The translations under genes and the position numbers were made by a program. Of a DNA stretch of 64,000 nt, positions 36,682 through 49,304 are shown piece after piece. Each line of letters begins with the position of its first letter. The first letter of the stretch is position 1. The notes under the pieces are model-generated. The model was not told the origin of the DNA. It searched no databases and saw nothing but the letters and a program-made list of their open reading frames with translations. This stretch comes from Pogostemon cablin (taxonomy: Eukaryota > Streptophyta > Magnoliopsida > Lamiales > Lamiaceae), in NCBI GenBank assembly GCA_023678885.1, contig CM042982.1:3844001-3908000 (forward strand). Reading direction: 5' to 3'.

Positions 36682-37239
36682 GATAAAATTAAAGTTTATA
36701 GTGAATCATTTTATAACTTACTAAAATTATACTATAATCATCATTTATCATACTTATAAAAACATATTTTAATTATCAATAATCATATTTTATCTATTTA
36801 ATAATCATATTATAATGTCATTTCATATAAATATAATCTCATAAGAGTTATTATTTTATTCAAATTAATTAAGAATTAATAAAACATAATCTCTCGTCCT
36901 ACTGAAAGTCTTTATTTTACTATATTGATTGTTCAATTCAAAACGTCCTATTTTCCTATTCTAGTAAAAGTATCCATGCATGACACATCATTTACTACTA
37001 ATACAATTATCTACTATATATCAAATAGTTATATTATTTAATTCATGTAAAAAAGAAAATGGGGAATTATCTATAGGACTGGGGGAATAGTTTAATTAAT
37101 TGTATATGGATCTTAAATATTAAAGCGTACATTCATTTAAGAAAAAATAAAAATAAAAAAATACAACAAGAGTCGCACATAGCTAAAGTCTAAACTAAGA
37201 AAGCGGAGATAAGCTTTCACGATTTTTTAGTCGTGGAAA
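36682..37239. other. Intergenic DNA / promoter of the MYND gene
   Basis: AT-rich, with no gene seen. The last ~100 bp is the presumed leader; no clear TATA box. Confidence 0.4.
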
Positions 37240-40200
37240 ATGGACTGCGCCGGAAATGGTGGCCGGACTCCTTGCTGTGGCCCACCCGTCAGACGCTGCG
37301 AACGCTGCCGTGCCGTCGCCTACTGTTCTCTCTCTCACCAGGTTTTTCTCTTTCCTTTCTCTTCTCACGTTTTCAGTCACAAATTTTTTTTATACACTGT
37401 TATGTTTCAATCTCTTAATATATGCTTTACGATTTTAAGGTTTCGCACAGAAGTGTGCACAAAAGAGAGTGTGAGAGATTGGAGCAGCAAATGAAGCGCG
37501 CTGATACTTTAAATGAATTCCCTTTCACGTTTACTCAACAACCTACCGAAGTTCAGGTTTCTTATTAAGTTTTTTTGTTAGGATTTCGGATCAATTTTGC
37601 ATGATTTCTGGGATTTTGATGAATAAATACTGTGAATTATAGGGGACAAGGTGTTCCTTTTTATCAAGGCATGGTGTCCACCGTTTGGGAATGTGGATGT
37701 GTGAATGTAACTGCGAACCCTCAGCTAAAAGTTTCGATAACACGAGGTATACTTCTTTTCCATATCGCTGCCTTTTTTATTCTCGTAGTTGTTTTTGAGA
37801 TTCAGATAGTGATGATTGAGTGCTGTTACTCTTTTTGTGTTCCACAAGTGATATTTTAAGTGGAGTGGATTTATTAGATATTAAAATGCAGTTGATGTTT
37901 CTAAATTGATCATACCATATTTTTATTGTATTTAACAATGTGGATTCCAATATATGTAGGTTGATTACTTGCTGGGAACTTCCCTCTGAACTTTGTCCTT
38001 GTAAAGGTAATTAGTGATGATTTGTATGCATATTTTTCATGCTTAAAGCATGATTCTTATGAACACTGTGTTATTATCCAGGCTGTCCCTCTCCATTACA
38101 TAACCGTCTAACTAATTGGAAAGATTACTTTGAATGGAGATGCATCCCTCTTCATAGTCCTGTTGCTTTACTTCTTCAATGGGTATGTTGTCTACATTTG
38201 TATGAAGTTGATTTATATGAACATTAGATTTTGTTTTGGACTGAACGATTTGAGGGTAGATCAACTCCATTCCTGTTATTTGTATGGAAGGATTTGTAGG
38301 GGAGGTTTAAACACCTCACTCTAATTTTTAGCCATTTGTTATATGACTTGGGGGTGAATTTGGAAACAGCTCTAGTTTGAAAGGAGTTCAGTTCCACTCA
38401 TTTCACATTCTTGAATTTCTGTTCCCTTAATTCAAACACGATCTTAGTGTATTCTATACCATTCGTAAGATTGACTAAAAAGCACCATAAATTTATCATG
38501 CATATTCTTGAATTTGAGGTTTTACTAATCCATTGTAGAAGTGATTAGGGGCTCTGAAGTCTGAACACGGTGACTGTGTTTGTTCCAGCCATTAACTATA
38601 TATTGGGCAATTCAACTTGCGATTCTTGAAAGCTTGCTTCCTAAAACCAGCAACGAACTGCGGATACATTATCTAGGTATCTTGTCTTTTGCAGTTGCAT
38701 TTGAAATGAAGAAGCAAGTTTCGTTCACTTTTATTTTGTTTCAATCAGAGCTGTTCTACAGCTTGACTTGTTTATGAAATAATTATGTAGTTGAAAAAAA
38801 ATGCTGTACTTAAGTATATTATTAGGCTTAATGTGCTGCCTGGATTTTGTTCGAACATTTCATTCTGTAAATCCATATACATTACCTCTCCTATTGTTTA
38901 ATTTCTTAGCTCGACTTCAATAAGATTTCCCTTACTACTTAATTTCACTCCCTTGGTCGGCAGTATAAAGTCACGATATATACTAGCATGCTTTTTACCA
39001 AAAGGATTATCGGCGTTTTTCTCTTAAACTGGTATGTGCCTGTGGTATGGCATAGATTGTAAGCTTTTATCTTCTCCTGTCTTGTAATTCTTTCATCCGT
39101 CCTCTCTCATGCACAATTTGCTGTCTTTCTAATCTCTGTTACGTTTTTTAAATGACCCCTAAATATTTTTTTGGTATTTATCATTTATCATTTGGTTCAT
39201 GAACTTGATTTGTGAAGGACCAGAAAAAGAACTTCTTCAGTTGGCAGTCTTTGGAGAACTGCAGGCACTCTTCCCGGGAGTAAAGGTGCACATAGACCTT
39301 GTTGGACCTGCTATTTCAAGTCTCAGGTTAGGCTTACAGAACATATACTTCTAAGTTCCATTGCACTTTCACTTCAACTTATATGGGACTTTACTCTCTT
39401 TAGTTTAGTTAATAATGTTAGCCAATATCTCTAGAGGCCACCCAAAAAGGTTAGAGATGTGATGCTTTTTTCAAAGATAAGCACGTTGCACAAGTTTCTT
39501 CCAAATGCAAATATTTGTCATGCAACTGTCCCTAAATAGTTGTGCATTATATTCTCCCCTTTATCCCCACTGTAGATACTAGTAGTCAATACTCCCTCCG
39601 TCCTCATAATAGACATATTTTTATGCGCACACAATAAGAAAAATTGCTTTTTAGGTGTATAAAGTATAAGATAAATGAGGGATATTTTGGGTAGTTCAAT
39701 AAGAAAAAAATGTACTTGTTTGGTGTGAGTTAATAAGTGAAAATTTAGGTGACTATTTTGTAGTTTTGTGGTTTGCAAGGGTGTCAATATTATGTGGCCT
39801 ACTACTTTTAGAAGCGCACTTAAGTTTTGGGGTGGACAAAAATGGTAAGTGTGAAGTAGACACTGGGATGGAAGAAGTAAATGATTTCCCAGTTATCTTA
39901 GTTTCTTTGCTCTCTCGGATCCTGCGTGGTTTTATTTTCGGATGACTTCAAAGTCTATTGCAAGAGCCTTCACATCAAGTAGAAGTTTCTAAGATTTTAT
40001 TATATATTAATGTGTATACTGATTTTCTATGGGTATGTTGTTGGCTATGAAAATTGACGGTATTGATTTACTTGCATTAAGTTTTGAAATATACTATCTT
40101 TCAGAATTATATACGCAGAGTTTTTTTTGGTTGTGTATGTGATTTTTGAACCCTTCCAAAAATGCATCACAGGGACGGAGAAAAGATTGAGCTGAATACT

Positions 40201-40831
40201 TATGCTCAGTGCAATGAGACGGATTGTGAGTGTAAATATTCTGTTGACGATCATTCATGCACTATCACATTACAGCTTCATGCAGGTTTTTATCATGACT
40301 GCTACAGAGAATTAATGGAGGTAGTCAGAAGCATTGAAATACCTTACTAAAATTCACGATTCGACTCAATTTCTCACACATCTATCTTGATCTGCAGGAT
40401 TCCTTTCCCCACATAATCATAGGCCCGAATGCTGGTGTTGCTGCCTACCCAAGTTGGATACCAACTCTTGTGAGTGTGTGAACCCTTGACTCTGGTTTGC
40501 TAAGCAAAAAATCATATAAAGATTCTGATATCTTTATTCACATCTAGGAAGTAATCAAGGAGCTCAAAGTTCCAGCAGTTTTCTCCGATTACTGTGAAGA
40601 AGCTTCCCGTCTGGCTGCTTCTTGTATAAGCTCTGTAACAGGCACTGCTTCCAGAATTCAAGTGTGACTCTCTCAACTGGATTCAATTCAACCTTTTAAT
40701 TTTGACATTAAACAGAGATGATATTTTAACTCTTGCAGATTCAGATAAACCCGTTCAGGCATCCTCTACGCGTCGAACACAGCTATCTTTGTGTTCCTTG
40801 CTATTCTAATTGCTTTCTCTTTGGGCTGTGA
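37240..40831 (+). CDS. MYND zinc-finger protein with MSS51-like C-terminal domain
   Basis: Eleven exons give 364 residues: 37240-37341, 37440-37556, 37643-37746, 37960-38006, 38082-38182, 38589-38676, 39218-39326, 40173-40320, 40398-40469, 40548-40661 and 40739-40831. All are GT-AG and the phases close. The N-terminus is a MYND zinc finger with C12, C20, C23, C29, H33, H41 and C45 (RRCERCRAVAYCSLSHQ). The rest matches the plant proteins annotated as zinc finger MYND domain-containing protein 15-like: CSFLSRHGVHRLGMWMCEC, LHSPVALLLQWPLTIYWAIQ, NELRIHYLGPEKELLQLAVF, FPGVKVHIDLVGPAI, GPNAGVAAYPSWIP, then FSDYCEEA. This C-terminal region is the MSS51_C type domain found in eukaryotic MYND proteins. 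Molecular role is unknown; MYND fingers mediate protein-protein contacts. An MITE sits in intron 7. The start is the ATG in frame with the finger. Confidence 0.88.
39592..39877. mobile_element. Mariner-type MITE inside intron 7 of the MYND gene
   Basis: The left end CTCCCTCCGTCCTCATAATA and the inverted right end CTTCTTCCATCCCAGTGTCT have TA on both sides. It lies wholly within the intron between the exons at 39218-39326 and 40173-40320 and leaves the splice sites intact. Confidence 0.75.
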
Positions 40832-41763
40832 ACTTTTTATATCAACATAGAACATTGGTTTGCACAATCAGACCTAATGAATCTATGATGATATTGAAGG
40901 GAAAATGGCTCGAGTTGGCCCCATGGATTATCATGTAATGTATATTTGTATGTAACATATATGGAGATCGCCATACATAAATTTCAACTAATAACATTTT
41001 CTTGAGTTAGTCTTTCCTGAATCAGATTGTATTGTAGGTGGTAAACATTTTTCTATTTATAGGTGGTCCTTTTTTAACTAATTGGATTGAAAAAATAAGT
41101 ATATCTTTAAAATTTTCAAATTTTAAGAATAAATATTAGATATTTCAAGACCATGGGTACAGAGTTCATAAAATATACTGTCATGTCTAACATTTACCGT
41201 TACATTATATGTTATTAATATTTTTAAAATTTTCTCTAGTCTAAAAAAATTAGGTTATTTAACCTTGAGGACAGAAAATATCCCAAATTGAAGAAAGATT
41301 GAGGCTCTCGGGCGCACGGAGCACATTTCGTACGTCATTACAATTTTCATGTTTCTTTGCAATTTAGGACCCTAGTAATACATATATTTAAATATGATTG
41401 AAGGGGGAAGAGTTGTGATCACACTTAAAGAAGTTAGGACTTAGGAGTGGATCCGTTAACTATTCTTTTTCTTTGATCTTGTGTTTGTTTGATAAATCAA
41501 GAGGGTGAAATAAATAAATTTAAAGAACATCAGATAAATCTTCCCAACTCTTCCATTGGCAGCCACGCCGAGTAATTCAGTCTCTGTCTTTCACAGTCAA
41601 TCATCCCGTTTCCATACGATTAAATCCACTACCAAAACAATTCTCCGAGTCTAAATTTCGTCGATTATACGGATCAGACCCTTCCCCTAATCTTGTCATT
41701 GATGTAATCGAAGACGCAACCCTTTACTCGGGTTGAATACGCTCCAATTCATCATCAATAGCG
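40832..41763. other. Intergenic DNA between the MYND and YiiX-like genes
   Basis: The first ~180 bp is the probable 3' UTR of the MYND gene. A GCGCACGGAGCACATTTCGT segment at 41312-41331 resembles GCGCACGGGAGCATATTTCG at 55164-55183, which suggests a dispersed repeat. 41560-41763 is the presumed leader of the next gene. Confidence 0.45.
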
Positions 41764-44700
41764 ATGCTATCAAGGCTAGGGTTGCTGAGATTCCTACTTT
41801 TTCTTGGGTTAGGGTTGGGGTTTGATTTTGGGGATGCATTGAAGTTGCCGTTCAGAGTGAAGGACGTGCTCCCGGTGTTGCCACGTCAGGTCTCATGGCC
41901 TTTGCTGAACAACATCCACAGTGCGGTTGATCTGATGCCGCACTTTATTGGGTCGTTGTCGCCGCATAATGGGTCGATCACGTGGAAAGGCGCGTGCTTT
42001 TTCGAGAACGAGGCGAAGATCGAGTTCACCGCCGCCGGTGAAAGGGGAATTGGGGGTGGCGTCATTCATCTTTCGGTTTGTGATTCTTTTTCTTTTCGAG
42101 CTTTAATTTTGGTGATAATGTTTTTGTGACATAAAATTAAGATATTTATCTCTGTATTTGGGGGGTTTGAGGTGTAACGATTGGTAGAACTGAGTGGCAG
42201 AGGTAAGCTTTTATTTGCTTAAAACTTAGAATACTGATATTCTTTAGTTAATAGTCTCTCCATAGTAGTATACTAGTAGAAGGCATAGGTTATGACTTAA
42301 TCCAATAGAGTCAGAACACCTTTCTATCTAAAAGAAATGGTGCTCGATGAGAACTCCCTCCCAGCCATCCTATCTTGTGTAAAAATAGCTTTCAGGCCAA
42401 TCCAAGACTACCATTTCTCTAACTTAACCCCTGTCTACTCAGTCTCCTTACTATTCTAAGAACTATTCTAATATAAGGCTGTCACCCCTTTCTTCTTCTT
42501 TCTCTTCTTTTAGTTTTCTATTTTCTAGCTTGAGAACTTCATTTTCACCCGAGTACCGAGAATATTCAACGTAGAGGGGAGGGCAGCATACTCGGCATGA
42601 TCGAACTGGCGTAATGAATCTGACTAACTCAACTACCCAACATAATAAAGTCCCCTTGCTCCTCGGTGGGTTCCCGGCGTTCCAACAAAAATACTTGTAT
42701 GAATCAAAAACCCCAGTTTCGGCGGGGTAAATGCATTAAAAAGGGACAAATTTTAGCAGATGGTGCTGCTACGGTTGGTGGCGCTCGCCCGAATGAATTA
42801 GTTGGTACTAGAAATGTTAGAAAAAGTGAACGAAAAGAGTAATAAGAAGTGAAAAGGACAGAGATTCGAATTTATTTCAGAACCTTTGAGTTTTAACAAG
42901 AGGAACCGAACCGCGAACTGCTCTTTGCCTTTCTGCTTCAAAGAAAGAGGTGGGGAGAACCATCAGTTGGAGAATCCACATGTCGTACGTTGTTGGACCT
43001 TCCTTAGCCGATTGGGCTGTAACGAATATGAAATACATACTAACACCAAAGAACACTTGTTAGAACATGCTGATTCACCAGGCAAGAGGTGCCATCTGCC
43101 TGTTGGAAGTTTCACTCGAATAGACCGAACTAACTCCAACTCAGCGTCCACTTCAACAAGCACTCTAGCCTATGAGAATCTCTGTTTCGTCGTGGCACAC
43201 CCCCCCCACAAGCACCCCCCGGCTCATGGGGGACCAGAAAAGGCCTTTCGTTTTCCCCCCTTCGTCGGCCCTTGCCGCCTTCCTTAACAAACAAGCAGCC
43301 TACCGTAAATAATCTATTCTCCTTCCTACTCCCTTATTTGACTCGTCTTAGGAGAGGATTTAGAACGCTTTTGCTCAGCGCTTGTCTTTCCGCACCAAAA
43401 CGGAAGAACAAAAGAAGCCCATGGAGAAGGACACAGCCCACAATAACCTGCATTGGACTATCAAAAAAAGGGCGAATATTAACGAAAGTTTCGTAAGGGG
43501 ACTGGAGCAGGCTACCATGAGACAAAAGATCTTCTTTCTAAAGAGATTCGATTCGGAACTCTTATATGTCCAAGGTTGAAGATTAGGGAGCTTCCCAGTG
43601 GAACACCCGATTATTCGATTAAAGCCTAATACTCATGCTAGAACCCCTCTAAGTTCGATCATGGGTTAACACTCTGGGTACGGATAACAACGAAAGCCTC
43701 TTCAGTAAACTCTTTCAGCTTCTGCTTCTGAATCTGGATGGCGGTGGAAAAGATAGTGTTTCAGTTACACGAGGTGGGGTAGGTTTTGTGGTTCAATGCC
43801 GTTCTGGCGGAGCAGGTCCCAGAAAAGACTCAGCGTACTCGTGAGAAAGAAGCTATTGAGCGCGTTAGCCCTAAAAGGGGGAATCGAACCCAATTTGTCC
43901 ACGACCCCATTTCTGTCTCGCCCAGTCGTCTATCGCGAATTAGCCTTTCATTAGACAACAAAGAAAGGTCAACCCTTTATGACATAGTCATGAGGCGCTC
44001 AACGGACCTTTTTAATCTCATAAAACCTTTTTGTAGCTTCGAATTGATGCAAAAACCTTCCTATTAATCTGGAAGTTTTTCTCAGATACAAGGAAATGAT
44101 TCAGTTCCAGAGCTAAAGATCGTAGTTCTCGAACCAGCAATCGAAACGATTCTGGAGCATCCTCGGGATTGCCCCATTCCTTTGACTTAGTGGGAGGGAG
44201 GATTCTATTATATCCAATTCGCCTAAGAAGTAGAGAAATTGGAGACACCATTGAATGGCTTTCACCAGGATCAACAGAAGGCGGGGGAAAGAGCGTAGTC
44301 ATGGTCTTGTGTGCGTGGACGTGGATGCGCAGAGCAGTCAATTTGAGACGTCACCGGGTCTGGCCTTGCCAACTGAGAGAGGGCAGGATGGTTCTTCAAA
44401 GCAGATAGGGAAAAGAAAGAATCAATGGACTTTAGATCTCTTCTTTATAATATAAAATCATCCCATACCCCGGGAAACCAAAAAAGAGAGCTGCCTGTCA
44501 CTGATCCGCTTTTGCGGGGTCCACAGATAATGTTCTAGGGGGAGGCACAGATCTTTTGTCAATCCTATGCCGGTGCGGTTAGACTCTTTCAATAGAAAGA
44601 GTCAAGGGGCAAACAAAAAAACAATGCCCCTCTAGTTAAGTGATTTCGGTCCAGCTAACCGAACTTCTGCCTAATTCCCAGCTAAAAGCTTACGCTCTAC

Positions 44701-47629
44701 TTAGATGAAGCCTCTGAATCCAGATCGAAGATACTCTTTTTGGAGCGACTTTCCAGTGTATTGTGAAACCAATTTGTTTGTTTGTTTGATTGACTTGACT
44801 GCTTACGAGGTCAAATCTAATGACAAGCCAAAAAGACGGGTTTTTTAATTCCAATCGATTTAAAGATGTCATTTATTAGGGAAAAATGTATCACAACGAA
44901 ACGAGGTTTTGTCAACAAGCTTGAAGAAGGAATTGTTGTGAAAAGCTTCGCTTCGTTCACCTCCATCTCCGTTTAGATTTAGTTCGTGTTCCGTGTATGT
45001 TACCACAATTATGGTGGAGATTTCTTGAAGGGAGCAATTAGAATTCTTGAGGCAATGACTCACTTGCAGTTGCAGATATTAGGACACTTGTCTTATGAAA
45101 CATTAAATGTAAAAAAAGTGCTAAATATTGGAAGAATTACATTGTTAAATGCATAATTCCTTGTTACGGGGAATATCTAGTATTGAGGCATTTTGTTGGA
45201 ATAGGTGTTACATGCTTATAACTCGTGTGCCCTCCTTTATTTTTTTTAAATATTAATATGATGATTGAAGCGGTAATTTACCCATAAAAGAAGTTGTCTG
45301 TATATCTTCTTCCATAAGATTTCATGTATCTTGATGCTGCTTTCTTTGAACATCACCTCTCTCTTTCAGACGGCAGCTGCTCACAGCTGGACCTGCATGG
45401 ATTTGTATGTGTTCGCAACTCCTTACAGGGTTACATGGGATTACTATTTTTCGGCAAGAGACCACACACTGAAAATTGAATCATGGGAGGAACCTGCTGA
45501 AGTCGAATATGTGAGCATGTGTTTTACTGATTATTTGTGATTGATAATGACTAAATGCTTTACGGGCTGACATTGACATTGATAACATCTTAAACAGGTT
45601 AAGCAGCATGGTATCTCAGTTTTTCTTATGCCATCAGGAATGCTGGGGACATTTCTTTCCTTGGTTGATGTGTTACCACTATTCTCTAACACTGGTTGGG
45701 GTCAGAGTGCTAATTTAGCATTCCTGGAGAAACATATGGGAGCAACATTTGAAAAATGTCAACAACCATGGCGTGCTATCATCAATCCAGAAGATGTGCA
45801 AACCGGAGACTTCTTAGCTGTTTCAAAAATCCGCGGACGCTGGGGTGGATTTGAGACACTGGAGAAATGGGTGACTGGTGCATTTGCTGGACACACAGCA
45901 GTATGCCTGAAGGATGAATTAGGTAATCTTTGGGTTGGTGAGTCTGGACATGAAAATGAGAAGGTATGTGCATACATTTAGTATTAGTATAATTTCTTCT
46001 CTCCTGTTTCTGGCCTACTTGCTTCTATAACCATTATTAAGGCAAAAGCAATGCACATCATATCAAATTATTGCTCACTACTTGATTTTCATATAGAAAA
46101 GTAAATATGTGTATATATATTTTTTATATTGGTCCACTTCTTTACATGATGGCTCGTCTCTTTGCTGTTGCTACAGGGTGAAGAAATTATTGCCTTGATT
46201 CCTTGGAATGAATGGTGGGAAGAGGCACTCAAGGATAGTTCTAATCCACAGATCGCTTTACTGCCGTTGCATCCAGAAGTACGTGCCAGGTTTAATGATA
46301 GTGCAGCCTGGGAGTATGCTAGGCAGATGGCAGGCAAACCATATGGTTATCACAACATGATATTTAGTTGGATTGACACTGTTGCTGACAATTATCCCCC
46401 ACCACTAGATGCTCACTTGGTATGAACGCAATATCTTTTTGCATTAAATCTTCTATCATATCTTCTCTCAGTCCCATCAATTATATGTATTGGCAAATTT
46501 CATTGTTCTACTTTTGCAGAGCAGTGAACGTAACACATTATTTCATGTAAAATATGTATGCAAACCACCACCATCCCATGCATGTGTTTTAACCTATGTA
46601 CTGGTATAATAGCTGGAGTTTCAGATGTATAAAAACTTGCAAAATCTAGTTAGATTTCAGAAATAGGATAGGAAAGTTGCCCTTTCCAAAATTTATTGAC
46701 AACTAGACTGTCTGCAGGTTATTTCTGTCATGTCTATGTGGACCAGAATGCAGCCAGCATATGCTGCGAATATGTGGAATGAAGCTCTCAATATGCGTCT
46801 TGGAACTGAGGTGATGTATTTCTTTTAACTGAAGTTTTGTCATTCATCACTCTCTCTTCTGGGGTCTTTCAATGAACTTTTAAATCATTGGTGTTGTGCC
46901 TGATGCTTACATTACAAATAACCCTCTTTAAATTACAATGTGATTTCGGTGGTGTTTGAATTGGAAATATAAAGGTAATGTTTGCAATCACTTGCAAACT
47001 GTAGACATCACTTTTGAATTTCAAAAGCTGAGGGTTAACTTAAAAAAATTTGATTCTACTCCCTAAGAATCATTTGCAAACTCTCTTAAAGTTTTAAAAT
47101 TTGACGGGCGTCTTTTTATTTTTCCTGGTAGGATCTAGACTTGCTTGGAATTTTAGCGGAGACAGAAAGGCGAGGTATTACATTTGATCAATTACTGACT
47201 GTCCCTGAACAAGATGAATGGGTGTACAGTGATGGTAAGTCCACAACATGCGTTGCCTTTATTCTGGCAATGTATAAAGCAGCTGGAGTATTTCATCCGA
47301 TCTCTGATTCCATTCAAGTAACTGAATTTACGGTGAGTAAATCTGCTTTGTCTCCTCTCATCAATCGTTTTACATTTAATGCCTTGTTACAGTTCCTCAT
47401 CTTTTGCTACTGTCAGATCAAGGACGCATATATGCTTAAAATTTTTGAGAACAATGTGACGCGGCTGCCAAGTTGGTGCAATAATGAGGTGGATCGACTT
47501 CCATTTTGCCAGATCTTGGGCGAGTACAAAATGGAATTGCCACTTTACAACAGTTTAGAGCCGTATGCCAATATGAACGAGAACTGCCCTTCTTTGCCTC
47601 CAACTTATGAGAGGCCAGTTCGTTGCTAG
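41764..47629 (+). CDS. Secreted YiiX/NlpC-P60-like permuted cysteine hydrolase (putative)
   Basis: Seven exons (41764-42075, 45370-45510, 45598-45963, 46177-46419, 46718-46810, 47132-47332, 47417-47629) give 522 residues with all phases at zero. A signal peptide is clear (residues 1-26, [13 protein letters not shown]). I read a papain-like fold in permuted order: [16 protein letters not shown] (residues 220-235), histidine H250 in [20 protein letters not shown], and a later candidate nucleophile C425 in [19 protein letters not shown]. His before Cys is the arrangement of YiiX/YaeF- and LRAT-like NlpC/P60 relatives, which act on amide or ester bonds. The substrate is unknown. The protein looks like a conserved plant single-copy type, but I cannot name an ortholog. 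Intron 1 is about 3.3 kb because it holds an organelle DNA insertion; splice sites are intact. The 3' end is partly duplicated near 57.8 kb. Confidence 0.8.
42681..42782 (+). pseudogene. rpoB: Fragment of plastid rpoB (internal part)
   Basis: The translation reads [20 protein letters not shown], then GAATVGG, which matches the plastid RNA polymerase beta subunit. Similarity stops abruptly after the GGC at 42782, where rpoB would continue. It is a transferred scrap with no start or stop. Confidence 0.85.
44057..44173 (-). pseudogene. rpoB: Fragment of plastid rpoB (C-terminal part)
   Basis: On the minus strand the frame reads [20 protein letters not shown], then [18 protein letters not shown], which is the C-terminal end of plastid RpoB. 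Orientation is opposite to the other rpoB piece. The frame is open here but truncated on both sides. Confidence 0.9.
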
Positions 47630-48041
47630 TTAATTATACGAATGTTCCTCTAAATTGCGTTTATGTTGAGAAGCTCACCAAGCTTGTAATATATGGAGCA
47701 TGAAAAATGTACGCCTTCTCTCCTTCATTTTACTGATCATCTAACTGTTTGTATATCTGACTTTTGGTTGTGAAGATAGTATTGCTTGGAGTAGGTGATG
47801 TTTTAGTATTTATTAGTATAAACATACATGCAACACTTCATTAGGCAAGCTCTTGAATATATTGGGGTTCTAAACATTACAGGAAATAACGAAAGGATTA
47901 TGACATATTCAGTTTTCCCCGAGGTGCAATAATTTCTTATGGAAGCTCGTTTCATAATGAGATGGCAGAGTCTGTAGATAAGGTGACGTTCAAAATAAAC
48001 AAAGTACCTTAATTTATCATCAGAGAGCAAGATTGCACAAG

Positions 48042-49304
48042 TTAGTTTTGCTTGTGAAGCTGTAGTGCAGTGAGGATAGTTTGAGCCATAGTGAGTAGGA
48101 GTAGTAAAAGAGCAGCGAAGAAGGAAACAAGTGCCCAAGGACTATTAAAATAGTCTCGACGAAGCCCTGCCATTGCTCTGTTCCATCCCTTCTTGTAGTG
48201 GGTGTTGATGCGACAGAAGATTTCCCTATACCTGAACATGTTGCATTTGGTCATAGGAACACACTCCACAAGATGGTTGACAATGTCCAGGATCGCTTGG
48301 TTGTCACCTATCATATTATAGATGATGTTGTGCCGACAAAGAACCTCCGCGTCTCTGGTGGAGTTAATGAGGTTATGCAACAAGATTGCATAATCAGTCA
48401 TGTAAGCAGGCTCATTTGGTGGAAGATATTGCTCGTAAGCCACCAGGTTTCTTATCAAACTCTCTGTACCATCATAAACATTCTCATCTTGCCTTCCTCA
48501 AACTCTACATCGAATGGAGTGACACCATATCTGTATTCTCATTTTCTGAACTTAACATTAGCATTTCTGAGCTCCGCAGCTGTGGGGATGATGTTGCAAT
48601 ATTCGACTGCACCCTGCGGTGAGGTCGTTTTAGGCTTACTTGGCCTGATGATACGATGGTATCCTTACTGGGTGCGGTGCGATTGGACTATGAGTGTCTG
48701 TCGTGTCAGGATTCCAACAGAGATGAACCAGATTAAGTATATGTTTGACATGATGATCTGTAGGTGCCCATTTTGGGTGCCACATCAGCACGTCGTGCTG
48801 GTTTGGCCCCTCCATAATGTCGAAAAGCTTGCACAAAACAAACCAGGGGATCTGATTCTCCAACAACATCAAGTCCAGTATCACCTGATTCATGTGTGAC
48901 CTACACGCGAATGGGGTTTCACGCTGCGATGCAACTTGAATGATGAAGCAACCATCCAGCACCAGCATTTCGATGAACTCCGCTTCATCCAGCTCTATGG
49001 GTTCTGCATAGCAACCCCGCGCCTCCTCCTCCATCGCTGCAACTGCCGAGATGTAAACGTCTATGCCCGTCGTCTCCCGTTTCCGCTCCACGACTGATTT
49101 GAAAATGTGCAGCTTCAGTTCCTCCATCTCTTTGTAGTTGTCATGATTTTTAGGTGCATTATAAGGACCAATGGATACAACTTGTGGCTCGTAAGCTTTC
49201 CCTCTCACATCGCGCAAGTATGTTGGCACTTTGAAGATGCAAGCTGAGGTTTTTTGACACAACTTTTCTAGCTTTGTGCTTAAGCTTGATCTCGCATCTT
49301 CCAT
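48042..49304 (-). pseudogene. DUF247 pseudogene, copy A
   Basis: ATG at 49304 opens a typical DUF247 N-terminus (TKLEKLCQKTSACIFKVPTY, then YEPQVVSIGPYNAP), continuing through LDGCFIIQVASQRETPF and LLENQIPWFVL to a premature TAA at 48636. The family sequence resumes in another frame (TAAELRNANVKFRK), meets a TGA, then resumes again (YDGTESLIRNLVAYEQYLPP) to the C-terminal membrane helix (ALLLLLLTMAQTIL) ending at 48042. At least two frame breaks and a small deletion before YDGTES mark it as dead. DUF247 proteins are plant-specific membrane proteins of unknown biochemistry; in grasses members sit at the self-incompatibility loci. A TATA box about 1.6 kb upstream suggests a leader intron. Confidence 0.85.

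Larger units (their letters stand above)
42300..44880. other. Organelle-derived insertion (NUMT/NUPT mosaic) in intron 1
   Basis: About 2.6 kb that is clearly less AT-rich than flanking intron DNA and has the texture of plant mitochondrial intergenic sequence (mixed GAAAG/CTTTC-rich, C and G homopolymers near 43200-43260). Two pieces of plastid rpoB are readable, in opposite orientations (42681-42782 plus, 44057-44173 minus), so the source was rearranged: plastid pieces already inside mitochondrial DNA, or joined during nuclear insertion. Boundaries are estimates from the composition change. No functional gene remains. Confidence 0.75.

Noticed and set aside
42886..44455. Several 60-130 codon frames in the organelle insertion
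   Set aside because: Only the two rpoB pieces show real similarity; the others are chance frames in less AT-rich DNA.
48187..48199. TTCTTGTAGTGG as the opposite terminus of the CACTA element at 62173
   Set aside because: It lies inside the DUF247 copy A coding sequence (THYKKGWNR region) with no subterminal repeats, so it is a chance match.
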